Part shown: piece by piece, positions 15,199-21,694 of the stretch
How the letters are laid out: each line of letters begins with the position of its first letter
Numbering within the stretch: the stretch's first letter is position 1
Notes under the pieces: model-generated
The model's database searches: none
Told to the model about the DNA's origin: nothing
Seen by the model: the letters and a program-made list of their open reading frames with translations, nothing else
Source of the DNA: Rhodobacteraceae bacterium UBA6141
Lineage (GTDB): Bacteria; Pseudomonadota; Alphaproteobacteria; Rhodobacterales; Rhodobacteraceae
DNA: 25,823 nucleotides
Direction: 5' to 3'
Assembly (NCBI GenBank): GCA_002423245.1
Contig: DIVD01000074.1
Location: 1-25,823, forward strand
Position numbers and translations under genes: made by a program

Positions 15199-16891
15199 GA
15201 AATTCCGCATCCGCCGCAGGCAGGCCGCCGCGCCGCCCGCGCAGCCGCAGGCAGAGATGCCCGCACCCGCTGCCGCAACCGCTGCCGGGTCCTCTGCCGC
15301 ACCCGCTGCCGGGCCCCCTGCCGCACCGCAGCCCGCGCCGCAGCCCGCGCCTGCCGCCGGGGCGGAGCCCGCGTACATGCTGGCCTCGACCGATGACGGC
15401 TTCGGTCCCGACCGCTATCCCACCGCCGCCCCCGATACGGCGCCCGTTCCCGTGCCTGCCCCCGCCGGGCGCGCGAGCGAAGAGGAGATCGCCGCGATCC
15501 GAGCCGAGGGGCTGACCGCGCGCCAACTGCGCATGGCCCGCCGCGTCGCGCAGCGCCACGGGATCGAGGTCGCCTCGGATTTCGAGGCGGTCCGCGTGCT
15601 GCGCCGCCGCGGCATCGACCCGTTCCAGCGCTCCAACATGCTCGACCTCGTGGTGACCGAGGCGCAGGACAGCGGTCGCGTGCAACTGCCGCAGACCGTG
15701 CGGCAGACCCCGCAACTGCCCTCGACGGAATCCTTCACGCCCGAGCGACGCGCCTCCGAGATCCTTCAGGTCCAGCGCGGCATCGCCAAAAGGCGCCGCC
15801 GCAAGCTCGCGCTGCTGATGACGCGCCTCGCGTTCTTCGTGATGCTGCCGACGCTGATCGCCGGCTGGTACTACTTCTCGGTCGCGACCCCGCTCTACGC
15901 CACCCGGTCCGAATTCGTGATCCAGCAGGCCGAAAGCCAGGCGGGCGGGCTTGGCTCGCTGTTCTCGGGCACGCAATTCGCCACCAGCCAGGATTCGATC
16001 ACCGTGCAGGGCTACCTGCAATCGCGCGAGGCGATGCAGCGGCTGGACCGTGACCTCGGCTTCCGCGACCACTGGAGCCAGCCGGGCATCGACCCGTTGC
16101 AGCGGCTGCCCGAGGATGCCACCGGCGAGGCCGCCTATCGCACCTACAAGCGTAACGTGAAGATCGGCTACGACCCCACCGAGGGCATCATCAAGATGGA
16201 GGTGATCGCCGCCGATCCGGCCGTGTCCACCGCCTTTGCCGAGGCGCTGATCGGCTATGCCGAAGAGCAGGTGGACCACCTGACGCGGCGCCTGCGCGAG
16301 GACCAGATGCAGGGCGCGCGCGAAAGCTATGCCGATGCCGAACAGAAGGTGCTGGACGCGCAGGCCCGGGTTCTGGAGATGCAGGAACAGCTTGGCGTGC
16401 TGGACCCGATCAGCGAAAACTCCGTCGTCATGCAGCAGATCGGCACCTTCGAGGTGCAGCTTGCGCAAAAGCGGCTGGAGTTGCAGCAACTCAACGACAA
16501 CGCCCGGCCCAACGCCGCCCGCGTCGCCGGGGTGCAGGGCGACATCACCCGCCTCGAGAACCTGATCGCCAGCCTGCGCGCCCAGCTGACGCAAAGCCGC
16601 GGCGGCAGCACATCGCTGGCGATGATCTCGGGCCAGATGCGGATCGCCGAGGCGGATCTGCAGACGCGGCAGTTGATGCTCAGCCAGGCCGCGCAGCAGA
16701 TGGAGGTGGCGCGGATCGAGGCGAACAAGCAGGTGCGCTACCTGTCGACCGGCGTCCGGCCCATGCCGCCCGACGAGCCGACCTATCCCCGTGCGTTCGA
16801 GAACACGCTGGTGGCGATGCTGATCTTCGGCGGGCTCTACCTGATGATGTCGCTGACCGCCTCCATCCTCAAGGAACAGGTTTCGGCCTGA
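15176..16891 (+). CDS. kpsE: capsule polysaccharide export inner-membrane protein (KpsE/CtrB-like)
   Basis: A 571-residue periplasm-spanning co-polymerase/adaptor of the Wzz-related KpsE/CtrB/BexC family, which links the ABC exporter to the outer-membrane channel. A basic, Ala/Pro-rich and probably disordered cytoplasmic segment (1-100) leads to a helical region (102-160, with LTARQLRMARRVAQ and RRRGIDPFQRSNML). TM1 lies at about 211-235, a periplasmic domain with long coiled-coil helices follows (about 340-500), and TM2 at about 543-563. The N-terminal extension makes it well over 100 residues longer than E. coli KpsE; such extensions occur in alphaproteobacteria. The ATG at 15176 overlaps the ATPase gene by 23 bp and follows GAAGAGGCG, supporting coupled translation. 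kdsA follows after 11 bp. Confidence 0.9.
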   Translation: MTTPTRAEKFRIRRRQAAAPPAQPQAEMPAPAAATAAGSSAAPAAGPPAAPQPAPQPAPAAGAEPAYMLASTDDGFGPDRYPTAAPDTAPVPVPAPAGRASEEEIAAIRAEGLTARQLRMARRVAQRHGIEVASDFEAVRVLRRRGIDPFQRSNMLDLVVTEAQDSGRVQLPQTVRQTPQLPSTESFTPERRASEILQVQRGIAKRRRRKLALLMTRLAFFVMLPTLIAGWYYFSVATPLYATRSEFVIQQAESQAGGLGSLFSGTQFATSQDSITVQGYLQSREAMQRLDRDLGFRDHWSQPGIDPLQRLPEDATGEAAYRTYKRNVKIGYDPTEGIIKMEVIAADPAVSTAFAEALIGYAEEQVDHLTRRLREDQMQGARESYADAEQKVLDAQARVLEMQEQLGVLDPISENSVVMQQIGTFEVQLAQKRLELQQLNDNARPNAARVAGVQGDITRLENLIASLRAQLTQSRGGSTSLAMISGQMRIAEADLQTRQLMLSQAAQQMEVARIEANKQVRYLSTGVRPMPPDEPTYPRAFENTLVAMLIFGGLYLMMSLTASILKEQVSA

Positions 16892-16902
16892 GGAGACTGC
16901 GA

Positions 16903-17742
16903 ATGACGATGAAAGAGGTGCGGGTCCGCGGGCTGACCCTCGGCAACGACCGACCGCTGACCGTGATCGCCGGCCCCTGCCAGCTGGAAAGCGCGGACCA
17001 CGCCCAGATGATCGCGGGGCGGATGGCCGAGGCCTGCGCGGCCGTCGGCGCGCAGTTCATCTTCAAGGGCAGCTATGACAAGGCCAACCGCACCTCGCTG
17101 TCGGGCAGGCGCGGGCTTGGCATCGGCGAGGGGCTGAAGGTGCTGGAAGGCGTGCGCACCGCGATCGGCTGCCCGGTGCTGACCGACATCCACGACGCCG
17201 ATCAGGCGCGCGAGGCGGCGGCGGTGGTGGACGTGATCCAGATCCCCGCCTTCCTGTGCCGCCAGACCGACCTTTTGCTGGCCGCGGGCCGGACCGGCTG
17301 CGTGATCAACATCAAGAAGGGCCAGTTCCTCGCGCCCTGGGACATGGCCAATGTCGCGGAGAAGGTCGCCTCCACCGGCAACGGGAACATCCTGCTCACC
17401 GAACGCGGCGTCAGCTTTGGCTACAACACGCTGGTCGCCGACATGCGCAGCCTGCCGATCATGGCCCGGACCGGCTATCCGGTGGTCATGGACGCGACCC
17501 ACTCGGTGCAGCAGCCCGGCGGCCAGGGCGGATCGTCCGGCGGCCAGCGCGAATTCGCCCCGGCCATGGCCCGCGCCGCCGTCAGCCTCGGCATCGCCGG
17601 CGTGTTCATCGAGACACATCAGGCGCCCGACACCGCGCCCTCCGACGGGCCGAACATGATCCCGCTCGACGAGATGCCGGACCTGCTGCGGGTGCTGCTG
17701 GCGCTGGACTGGGTGGCGAAGGCGGATCCGGTGAGGGTCTAG
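16903..17742 (+). CDS. kdsA: 3-deoxy-8-phosphooctulonate synthase (KdsA)
   Basis: A 279-residue cytoplasmic enzyme that condenses phosphoenolpyruvate with arabinose 5-phosphate to Kdo 8-phosphate. Kdo is needed for lipid A-core lipopolysaccharide and as the lipid linker of KpsMT-exported capsules. Family motifs: IAGPCQLES, FKGSYDKANRTS, DIHDADQA, NIKKGQFLAPWDM, DATHSVQQPGG and IETHQAPDTAPSDGPN. The candidate metal ligands C26, H200, E237 and D248 are all present. A Cys rather than Asn at position 26 marks the metal-dependent class (as in Aquifex), not the E. coli type. The start at 16903 has GGAG about 8 bases upstream; the ATG at 16909 is an alternative. It lies 11 bp after the KpsE-like gene, tying Kdo supply to export. 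Confidence 0.96.
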   Translation: MTMKEVRVRGLTLGNDRPLTVIAGPCQLESADHAQMIAGRMAEACAAVGAQFIFKGSYDKANRTSLSGRRGLGIGEGLKVLEGVRTAIGCPVLTDIHDADQAREAAAVVDVIQIPAFLCRQTDLLLAAGRTGCVINIKKGQFLAPWDMANVAEKVASTGNGNILLTERGVSFGYNTLVADMRSLPIMARTGYPVVMDATHSVQQPGGQGGSSGGQREFAPAMARAAVSLGIAGVFIETHQAPDTAPSDGPNMIPLDEMPDLLRVLLALDWVAKADPVRV

Positions 17743-17745
17743 CCA

Positions 17746-17847
17746 TCACAGGTGCCGGTCGGCATCCATGCGGCTGTGCAACACCCGGATGATACCACGT
17801 CGGTCGCCCCGGTCGCGGTATCCACCGCAATCAAAGCCTTGCCCCGA
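17746..17847 (-). pseudogene. C-terminal remnant of a RelE/ParE-type toxin
   Basis: In the gap between kdsA and the flavoprotein, the minus strand reads 33 codons ending GIIRVLHSRMDADRHL and a TGA at 17746-17748. The pattern I-x-RVLH-x3-D-x2-RHL is the typical C-terminus of ParE/RelE toxins, and YRDRGDRR before it fits the preceding beta strand. There is no start codon, and the frame is closed upstream by the TGA of the flavoprotein gene. No antitoxin remnant is seen. I read it as a decayed toxin tail; the match rests on about 20 residues, so it is tentative. Confidence 0.5.
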
Positions 17848-19032
17848 TCAGGCGACCTGCCCGGCCGCCCAGCCCGAGGACCAGGCCCACTGGAAGTTGT
17901 AGCCGCCCAGCCAGCCGGTCACATCCACCACCTCGCCCACGAAATAGAGCCCCGGCACCGCCCGCGCCTCCATCGTGCGCCCGTCGAGCGCCTCCGTGTC
18001 CACCCCGCCCAGCGTGACCTCGGCGGTGCGGTAGCCTTCCGTCCCCACCGGCCGCAGCGTCCAGTCGTGAACCGCGCGGCCCAGCCTGTCCAGCGCCGGA
18101 TTTCCCTGATCTGCCAATCGCCCCGCCCCGTCCAGCCCCGCCTCTGCCAGTGCCAGCGCCGCCACCTTTTCCGGCAGCAGCCGTGCCAGGGCGCTGTGCA
18201 GCGCCACCCTCCCCGCCGTGGCCCGCGCCGCCTTCAGCGCCGCCGCGACATCCTGCCCGCGCGCCAGATCGACGGTGATCGGCTGCCCCTCGCGCCAATA
18301 GCTCGAGGCTTGCAGCACCGCCGGGCCCGACAGCCCGCGATGCGTGAACAGCAGCGCCTCGTCAAACCCGCTGCGCCCGGCGGTCACCCGCGCGGGCACC
18401 GACACCCCCGCCAGCGGCCGCAGCCGCTCCAGCTCCTGTTCGGCAAAGGTCAGGGGAACGAGGGCCGGGCGCGTCTCCACCACGCCCAGACCGAACTGCG
18501 CGGCGATCCTGTAGCCCAGCCCGCTCGCCCCGATCTTCGGGATCGACTTGCCCCCCGTCGCGACGATCAGGCTGCTGGCCGCGAACCCGCCGCGCGAGCT
18601 TTCCACGGTGAACCGCCCGCCCTCGCGGCGCAGGGCGCCGATCTCGGCCCCGGTGACCAGCCGCGCCCCGGCGGCCGCCGCGCCCTTCAGCAGAAGGTCC
18701 ACGATCTGCGTGGCCTTGCCGTCGCAGAACAACTGCCCCAGCGTCTTTTCGTGCCAGGAGATTCCCGCCGCATCCACCCGGGCGATGAAATCCTGCGGTG
18801 TGAACCGGCGCAGCGCCGACAGCGCAAACCGCGGATTTTGCGACAGGAATCGCTCCGGCGCGGTCGACAGGTTGGTGAAGTTGCAGCGCCCGCCGCCGGA
18901 AATGCGGATCTTCTCGCCCGGCCGTTCGGCATGGTCGAGCACGATCACCCGCCGTCCGCGGCGCCCGGCCTCGGCCGCCGCGAACAGGCCGGCGGCGCCG
19001 GCACCAAGGATCAGGACGTCGGCATTTTCCAT
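17848..19032 (-). CDS. HI0933-family NAD(P)/FAD-dependent oxidoreductase (YhiN-like)
   Basis: A 394-residue flavoprotein. The N-terminal dinucleotide-binding motif LGAGAAGL (about 9-16) binds FAD, and the family signature SGGGRCNFTN follows at about 45-54. A second FAD contact IVATGG lies mid-protein. The C-terminal GLYFVGEVVDVTGWLGGYN motif (361-379) closes the FAD site. All hallmarks of the HI0933 family are intact and length is normal. The physiological substrate of the family is not established. I place the start at 19032 (MENADVLILGAG), preceded by GCAGGGG; the frame is open further upstream into the tRNA-Gln gene, which cannot be coding. It is convergent with kdsA and divergent from tRNA-Gln, so it is probably a single-gene unit. 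Confidence 0.92.
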   Translation of the reverse strand: MENADVLILGAGAAGLFAAAEAGRRGRRVIVLDHAERPGEKIRISGGGRCNFTNLSTAPERFLSQNPRFALSALRRFTPQDFIARVDAAGISWHEKTLGQLFCDGKATQIVDLLLKGAAAAGARLVTGAEIGALRREGGRFTVESSRGGFAASSLIVATGGKSIPKIGASGLGYRIAAQFGLGVVETRPALVPLTFAEQELERLRPLAGVSVPARVTAGRSGFDEALLFTHRGLSGPAVLQASSYWREGQPITVDLARGQDVAAALKAARATAGRVALHSALARLLPEKVAALALAEAGLDGAGRLADQGNPALDRLGRAVHDWTLRPVGTEGYRTAEVTLGGVDTEALDGRTMEARAVPGLYFVGEVVDVTGWLGGYNFQWAWSSGWAAGQVA

Positions 19033-19103
19033 CCCCTGCCCATAGCCGCGGCCTGCCGCCGGCGCAACGCGGGCCCGCAGCAGCACCCGCCGATTTTTTG
19101 GGC

Positions 19104-19132
19104 TTGCAGCCCCCCCGCCCCTTGAGTAAACA
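19104..19132 (+). promoter_or_regulatory. putative tRNA-Gln promoter
   Basis: TTGCAG (19104-19109), a 17-bp spacer and TAAACA (19127-19132) lie just ahead of the tRNA, placing the transcript start within a few bases of the mature 5' end. The -10 match is weak. Confidence 0.4.
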
Positions 19133-19142
19133 GCGCGCCAGT

Positions 19143-19217
<75 letters not shown>

Positions 19218-19493
19218 TGCCATTTTTGTGAGCAATATCAACAGCTTAACGAACCATGTGACGGGCCGTGTGTAGCAGTTTTGTATGTGTAACACACGCT
19301 GCTGACGGGCGAGCGGGGCGACTCACCAGACATGACGAAGCCCGCCGGGCGAGGGCGGGCTTCGGTGCTGCGGCGCGCCACGTCCGGTGGAGGCCGGACT
19401 GCGCGCGGACGGGGTTAGGGCACTCGCCGTCTGAACCGGGTGCTTCGCCCCTGCCGTCGCTCAATGCAACGGGGCTGGCGCACCCTGCCAATC
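19218..19493. other. junction region between tRNA-Gln and the phage-like element
   Basis: The first 75 bp are clearly AT-richer than the flanks and carry the near-palindrome TGTGTAACACA. No integrase or other gene is seen. A strong hairpin follows at 19336-19364. This is the kind of sequence expected at a prophage end, but no second copy of the tRNA 3' end is in the window to prove an att pair. Confidence 0.4.
19336..19364. terminator. strong hairpin, probable phage-type terminator
   Basis: An 11-bp perfect stem (CGAAGCCCGCC with GGCGGGCTTCG) and a 7-nt loop. No T-run of four or more follows on either strand, so intrinsic termination is uncertain. It lies 130 bp beyond the stop of the 70-aa minus-strand gene and would suit the end of that transcript. 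Confidence 0.45.
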
Positions 19494-19706
19494 TCAGGCG
19501 GCGATCACCGCGTCCTCGGTGATCTCGGTGATCTCGACGCCATCGTGAACGTAGTCGGGCCAGATGTTGCCGACCTCGCCAAGCGCCTCGATCAAGCTGG
19601 ACCGATGGTCGTGGCCCGAGGGCGCCAGCATCAGGCGGGCGAGAAGTGTGCCATATGTGTCACGGTTCAGCAGATGTTCCGGGATGGTCGGTGCAGTGTC
19701 GGTCAC
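19494..19706 (-). CDS. small hypothetical protein of the phage-like element
   Basis: A 70-residue acidic protein I do not recognise. It starts at a GTG (19706) with GAGGAA about 8 bases upstream and is preceded by a good promoter (19742-19770) containing a palindrome. There is no signal peptide or membrane segment; the sequence (RDTYGTLLARLML, then LIEALGEVGNIWPDYVHDGVEI) suggests a small helical protein. The C-terminus is Ile/Glu/Asp-rich. It is downstream of the 294-aa gene on the same strand, but has its own promoter. Strong expression signals on a small acidic protein would suit a phage regulator, inhibitor or antitoxin; this is a guess. Confidence 0.65.
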   Translation of the reverse strand: MTDTAPTIPEHLLNRDTYGTLLARLMLAPSGHDHRSSLIEALGEVGNIWPDYVHDGVEITEITEDAVIAA

Positions 19707-19741
19707 GATGTGTTCCTCGTTTGGCGTGTCTGGTGACGCTG

Positions 19742-19770
19742 AATCTAGGCGCCGGCGAGTCGCCGGTCAA
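19742..19770 (-). promoter_or_regulatory. promoter with operator-like palindrome in the spacer
   Basis: On the minus strand TTGACC (-35, 19765-19770) and TAGATT (-10, 19742-19747) are 17 bp apart. The spacer and the last two -35 bases contain the palindrome CCGGCGACTCGCCGG (19752-19766), 7-1-7 with perfect arms. A protein bound there would block RNA polymerase, as repressors do. The 70-aa gene starts about 29 bases after the expected transcript start. Confidence 0.65.
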
Positions 19771-19831
19771 TCCACTAAGTTGTTGATTTTGTTATTTCAC
19801 TCTGTGCGAAACGTTCGCGGATATACTATGG

Positions 19832-20716
19832 TCAGCAGCTTTCCAAAATATCGTTCAGCTCCTGCGACCACGCCGCATCTTCCTCGGTCGGATCGGTTTC
19901 TTCCTCCAGGTCGAACGCCGCCTTCATCGCGGCAAGAAGGGTCGCGACCTCCGAGGCATCAAGGTCCACGATGGCCGGGATGGTGGCGCGTGCGGGGGCG
20001 ATGGTGGGCATGGGCGCAGACTGGGCAGCCCGTTCCATTTCCTGCTTTTCCCGTTCGAAACGTATGAAGTTTTTCCGCGCCACGGCATCCCATGCCGAGA
20101 TTGTGGGCGCGGGGGTAGGGGTGACGGTGGGAACGCTGGCCGGGGTGGCGGGTGCAACGGTGGGCTGGGTGGCGACGGGCGCGGCGGCCGCCAGCTTTTT
20201 CTGACGTTCCCGCTCGCGCCATTCGCGCTTCCGGGTCGCCTCGTATCCAGGCGGGTGGTTCGCGCGCGCCTTGCGGCCGATCTCTTGGCGCTCCGCGTCT
20301 GTCTTGCCCGCCATGAACTCGGCGACCCGGTTGCGGTTCTGCTCGCGCTTGCGTTCAGGTGTCGGGTGGCGCGCGCGGCGCTTCACAACGCGGCCTTCCT
20401 CGGCCAGAATCTCGGCGGCGCGGGCGGCGTTCTCGCGGTCGAGCCTGACCTCGTGCGCGACCTCCATTGCTGCGCGCTGCGCATCTGAAAGCGCCTCATA
20501 CCAATTCGCGTAGCCTGCGGGGTCGGCGATCTGCTCGGGGCGCGATTTGTAAAGCGCGCGGACGTAGGCGCAGATGCCCTCTTTGCCGGAAGTCTTGCCG
20601 TGGCCCTTGCACCAGCGGCTCGCCCATAGCTTGATATCTTCGGCGCTCTGGCCGAGAAATATTTGCTTGCTGGTGCGGGCGGGCTTGCAAGCCGCGCCCA
20701 AATCATCTATGTTCAT
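19832..20716 (-). CDS. hypothetical 294-aa protein with a basic central region
   Basis: I do not recognise this protein. Residues about 20-80 look like a compact helical domain rich in aromatic and basic residues (IKLWASRWCKGHGK, then AYVRALYKSRPEQIADPAGY). Residues about 80-175 are very rich in Arg, Lys and Glu and probably form long helices that could bind nucleic acid (KRRARHPTPERKREQNRNR). A Pro/Thr/Ala linker (about 178-210) leads to a C-terminal acidic segment (EEETDPTEEDAAW). The start at 20716 has GAGGA about 7 bases upstream. It lies between a 70-aa gene and the repeat nest, on the same strand as the terminase genes. A DNA-binding or packaging accessory role is possible given charge and position only. 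Confidence 0.75.
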   Translation of the reverse strand: MNIDDLGAACKPARTSKQIFLGQSAEDIKLWASRWCKGHGKTSGKEGICAYVRALYKSRPEQIADPAGYANWYEALSDAQRAAMEVAHEVRLDRENAARAAEILAEEGRVVKRRARHPTPERKREQNRNRVAEFMAGKTDAERQEIGRKARANHPPGYEATRKREWRERERQKKLAAAAPVATQPTVAPATPASVPTVTPTPAPTISAWDAVARKNFIRFEREKQEMERAAQSAPMPTIAPARATIPAIVDLDASEVATLLAAMKAAFDLEEETDPTEEDAAWSQELNDILESC

Positions 20717-21115
20717 TTTCGATCCTCGTTCGAGGCCGGTGGCGTTGTCGCGCTGCCGGCCTCACTCATCTGTGCGTGCCGCGCGTGATGCGCAAGGGTG
20801 CCGGGTCAGGAAATTTCCCAGATAGTCTAAGAGGCCATAGAACGGCCGCTGGTCGGCCTTAGGGTCTTCCGGCCATACGCCTAGCCGGGGAACCCCCAAA
20901 GGCCGCCTACGGTGCCCCCCACGAAGTCTGGTGGGTGTCGTGGTGCCGTGCCGAGGGGTGCCGGGTGCGGTTTGGGCGCGAAGCCGGGTTTCGGGGCCGG
21001 GGTAGCTGAACCGCCCGGCCCAGGTGCCGCCCCGAGTCCCGGCGACGTGCAGCACGGGCCGGGAGCGCGAAGCGCGAACGGCCGCTGCCGCGTCCGCGGG
21101 ATGCCGGGGGAATGA
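20717..21115. other. gene-free region upstream of the 294-aa gene
   Basis: About 400 bp without a convincing gene; the open frames are Pro/Arg/Gly-rich and lack ribosome binding sites. It must hold the promoter of the 294-aa gene. A 10-bp palindrome GGAAATTTCC is at about 20811-20820, and AGATAGTCTA at 20820-20829 is an inverted copy of the TAGACTATCT found in both hairpin elements further right. Confidence 0.45.
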
Positions 21116-21211
21116 ATATGGTATGGAAAAAATGGCGTGCCTCTCGTATGGCCGGGGGAAGGGTATGGGTTAGGAAAAAGGGGCGTGCCTCTCGTAGGGC
21201 CGGGATGATGA
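21116..21211. repeat. 48-bp imperfect tandem repeat, two units
   Basis: Two adjacent 48-bp units (about 21116-21163 and 21164-21211) share a purine-rich GGAAAAA stretch and the core GGCGTGCCTCTCGTA (21134 and 21182), each ending in GCCGGG. A few substitutions separate them. Part of the repeat nest to the right. Confidence 0.8.
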
Positions 21212-21220
21212 GATGCTGAA

Positions 21221-21310
21221 TGTCCCAACTAATGCTTCCACGTCTTATAGACTATCTAAGAACGTTTAAGACAGAGATACATATAAGACGTGGAAGCATT
21301 AGTTGGGACA
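21221..21310. repeat. 90-bp hairpin element, copy A
   Basis: Perfect 28-bp inverted arms (21221-21248 and 21283-21310; outer end TGTCCCAACTAATGCTTC) enclose a 34-bp centre that is identical to copy B except for three bases. The termini are 5'-TGT...ACA-3', a form used by several transposon families. The size and arms fit a miniature inverted-repeat element, but no matching transposase or clear target duplication is present. If transcribed it would form a very stable RNA hairpin. Confidence 0.9.
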
Positions 21311-21348
21311 CTTCTGAATTTCCCTAGCTAGGGCCGGGACGGGGTGGA

Positions 21349-21438
21349 TGTCCCAACTAATGCTTCTTCGTCTCATAGACTATCTAAGAAGGTTTAAGAT
21401 AGAGATACCTATAAGACGTGGAAGCATTAGTTGGGACA
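21349..21438. repeat. 90-bp hairpin element, copy B
   Basis: The same length and layout as copy A, arms 21349-21376 and 21411-21438. Its right arm is identical to that of copy A; its left arm has three changes, which break pairing at three positions, and the 34-bp centre has three. Thus 6 of 90 bases differ overall. Only 38 bp separate the copies, and they are in the same orientation. Confidence 0.9.
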
Positions 21439-21439
21439 C

Positions 21440-21601
21440 CATCCCGGCTAGGAAGAAGCATCAGTTGTAACACCATCCACCATCCCGGCTAGGAAGACGG
21501 TGCCAGGAAATCTAGGAAAAGCATCAGTTGTAACACCATCCACCATCCCGGCTAGGAAGACGGTGCCCAACATCGGTAGGAAGAAGCATTAGTTGGGACA
21601 C
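21440..21601. repeat. array of arm-derived and flanking direct repeats
   Basis: A perfect 47-bp direct repeat occurs at 21458-21504 and 21521-21567 (63-bp offset). Inside the array, ATCCCGGCTAGGAAGA recurs at about 21441, 21482 and 21545. The hairpin-arm motif recurs as AGCATCAGTTGTAACAC (21457, 21520) and AGCATTAGTTGGGACAC (21585). With the arms of copies A and B this gives seven copies of the motif within 400 bp, two of them inverted. Confidence 0.85.
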
Positions 21602-21627
21602 ATCATCCCGGCATCCCCCGGGTGACG

Positions 21628-21650
21628 AAAGAGGCGGCCGAAGCCGCCTC
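21628..21650 (-). terminator. terminator of the terminase/tape-measure operon
   Basis: An 8-bp stem (GAGGCGGC with GCCGCCTC) closed, on the minus strand, by a stable TTCG tetraloop and followed by TTTC. It lies 45 bases past the tape-measure stop codon. The short T-run makes it moderate in strength. Confidence 0.65.
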
Positions 21651-21694
21651 CTCTGGGTCACTGGTCGGTCGCGGGTCAGCGGTGCCCGGCCGGT

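Noticed and set aside
12991..15378. A 795-codon minus-strand open frame across nhaA, the ABC ATPase and the start of the KpsE-like gene
   Set aside because: It spans three convincing plus-strand genes and their intergenic regions and has low-complexity composition with no domain signal.
20762..21228. Pro/Arg/Gly-rich minus-strand frames of 97 and 115 codons in the gene-free block
   Set aside because: No ribosome binding site; the longer one begins at a TTG inside hairpin A and its apparent peptide repeat is just the 48-bp DNA repeat translated.
21221..21438. Retron msr-msd or diversity-generating retroelement template
   Set aside because: The hairpins are suggestive, but there is no reverse transcriptase gene in the window and no template/variable repeat pair with adenine-specific changes.
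21221..21438. Complete insertion sequence bounded by the hairpin arms
   Set aside because: Each pair of arms encloses only 34 bp, and no transposase gene or clear target-site duplication is seen; at most a miniature non-autonomous element.
21116..21601. CRISPR array
   Set aside because: Repeat lengths and spacings are irregular (47, 48, 90 bp), the intervening sequence is repeated too, and no cas gene is present.
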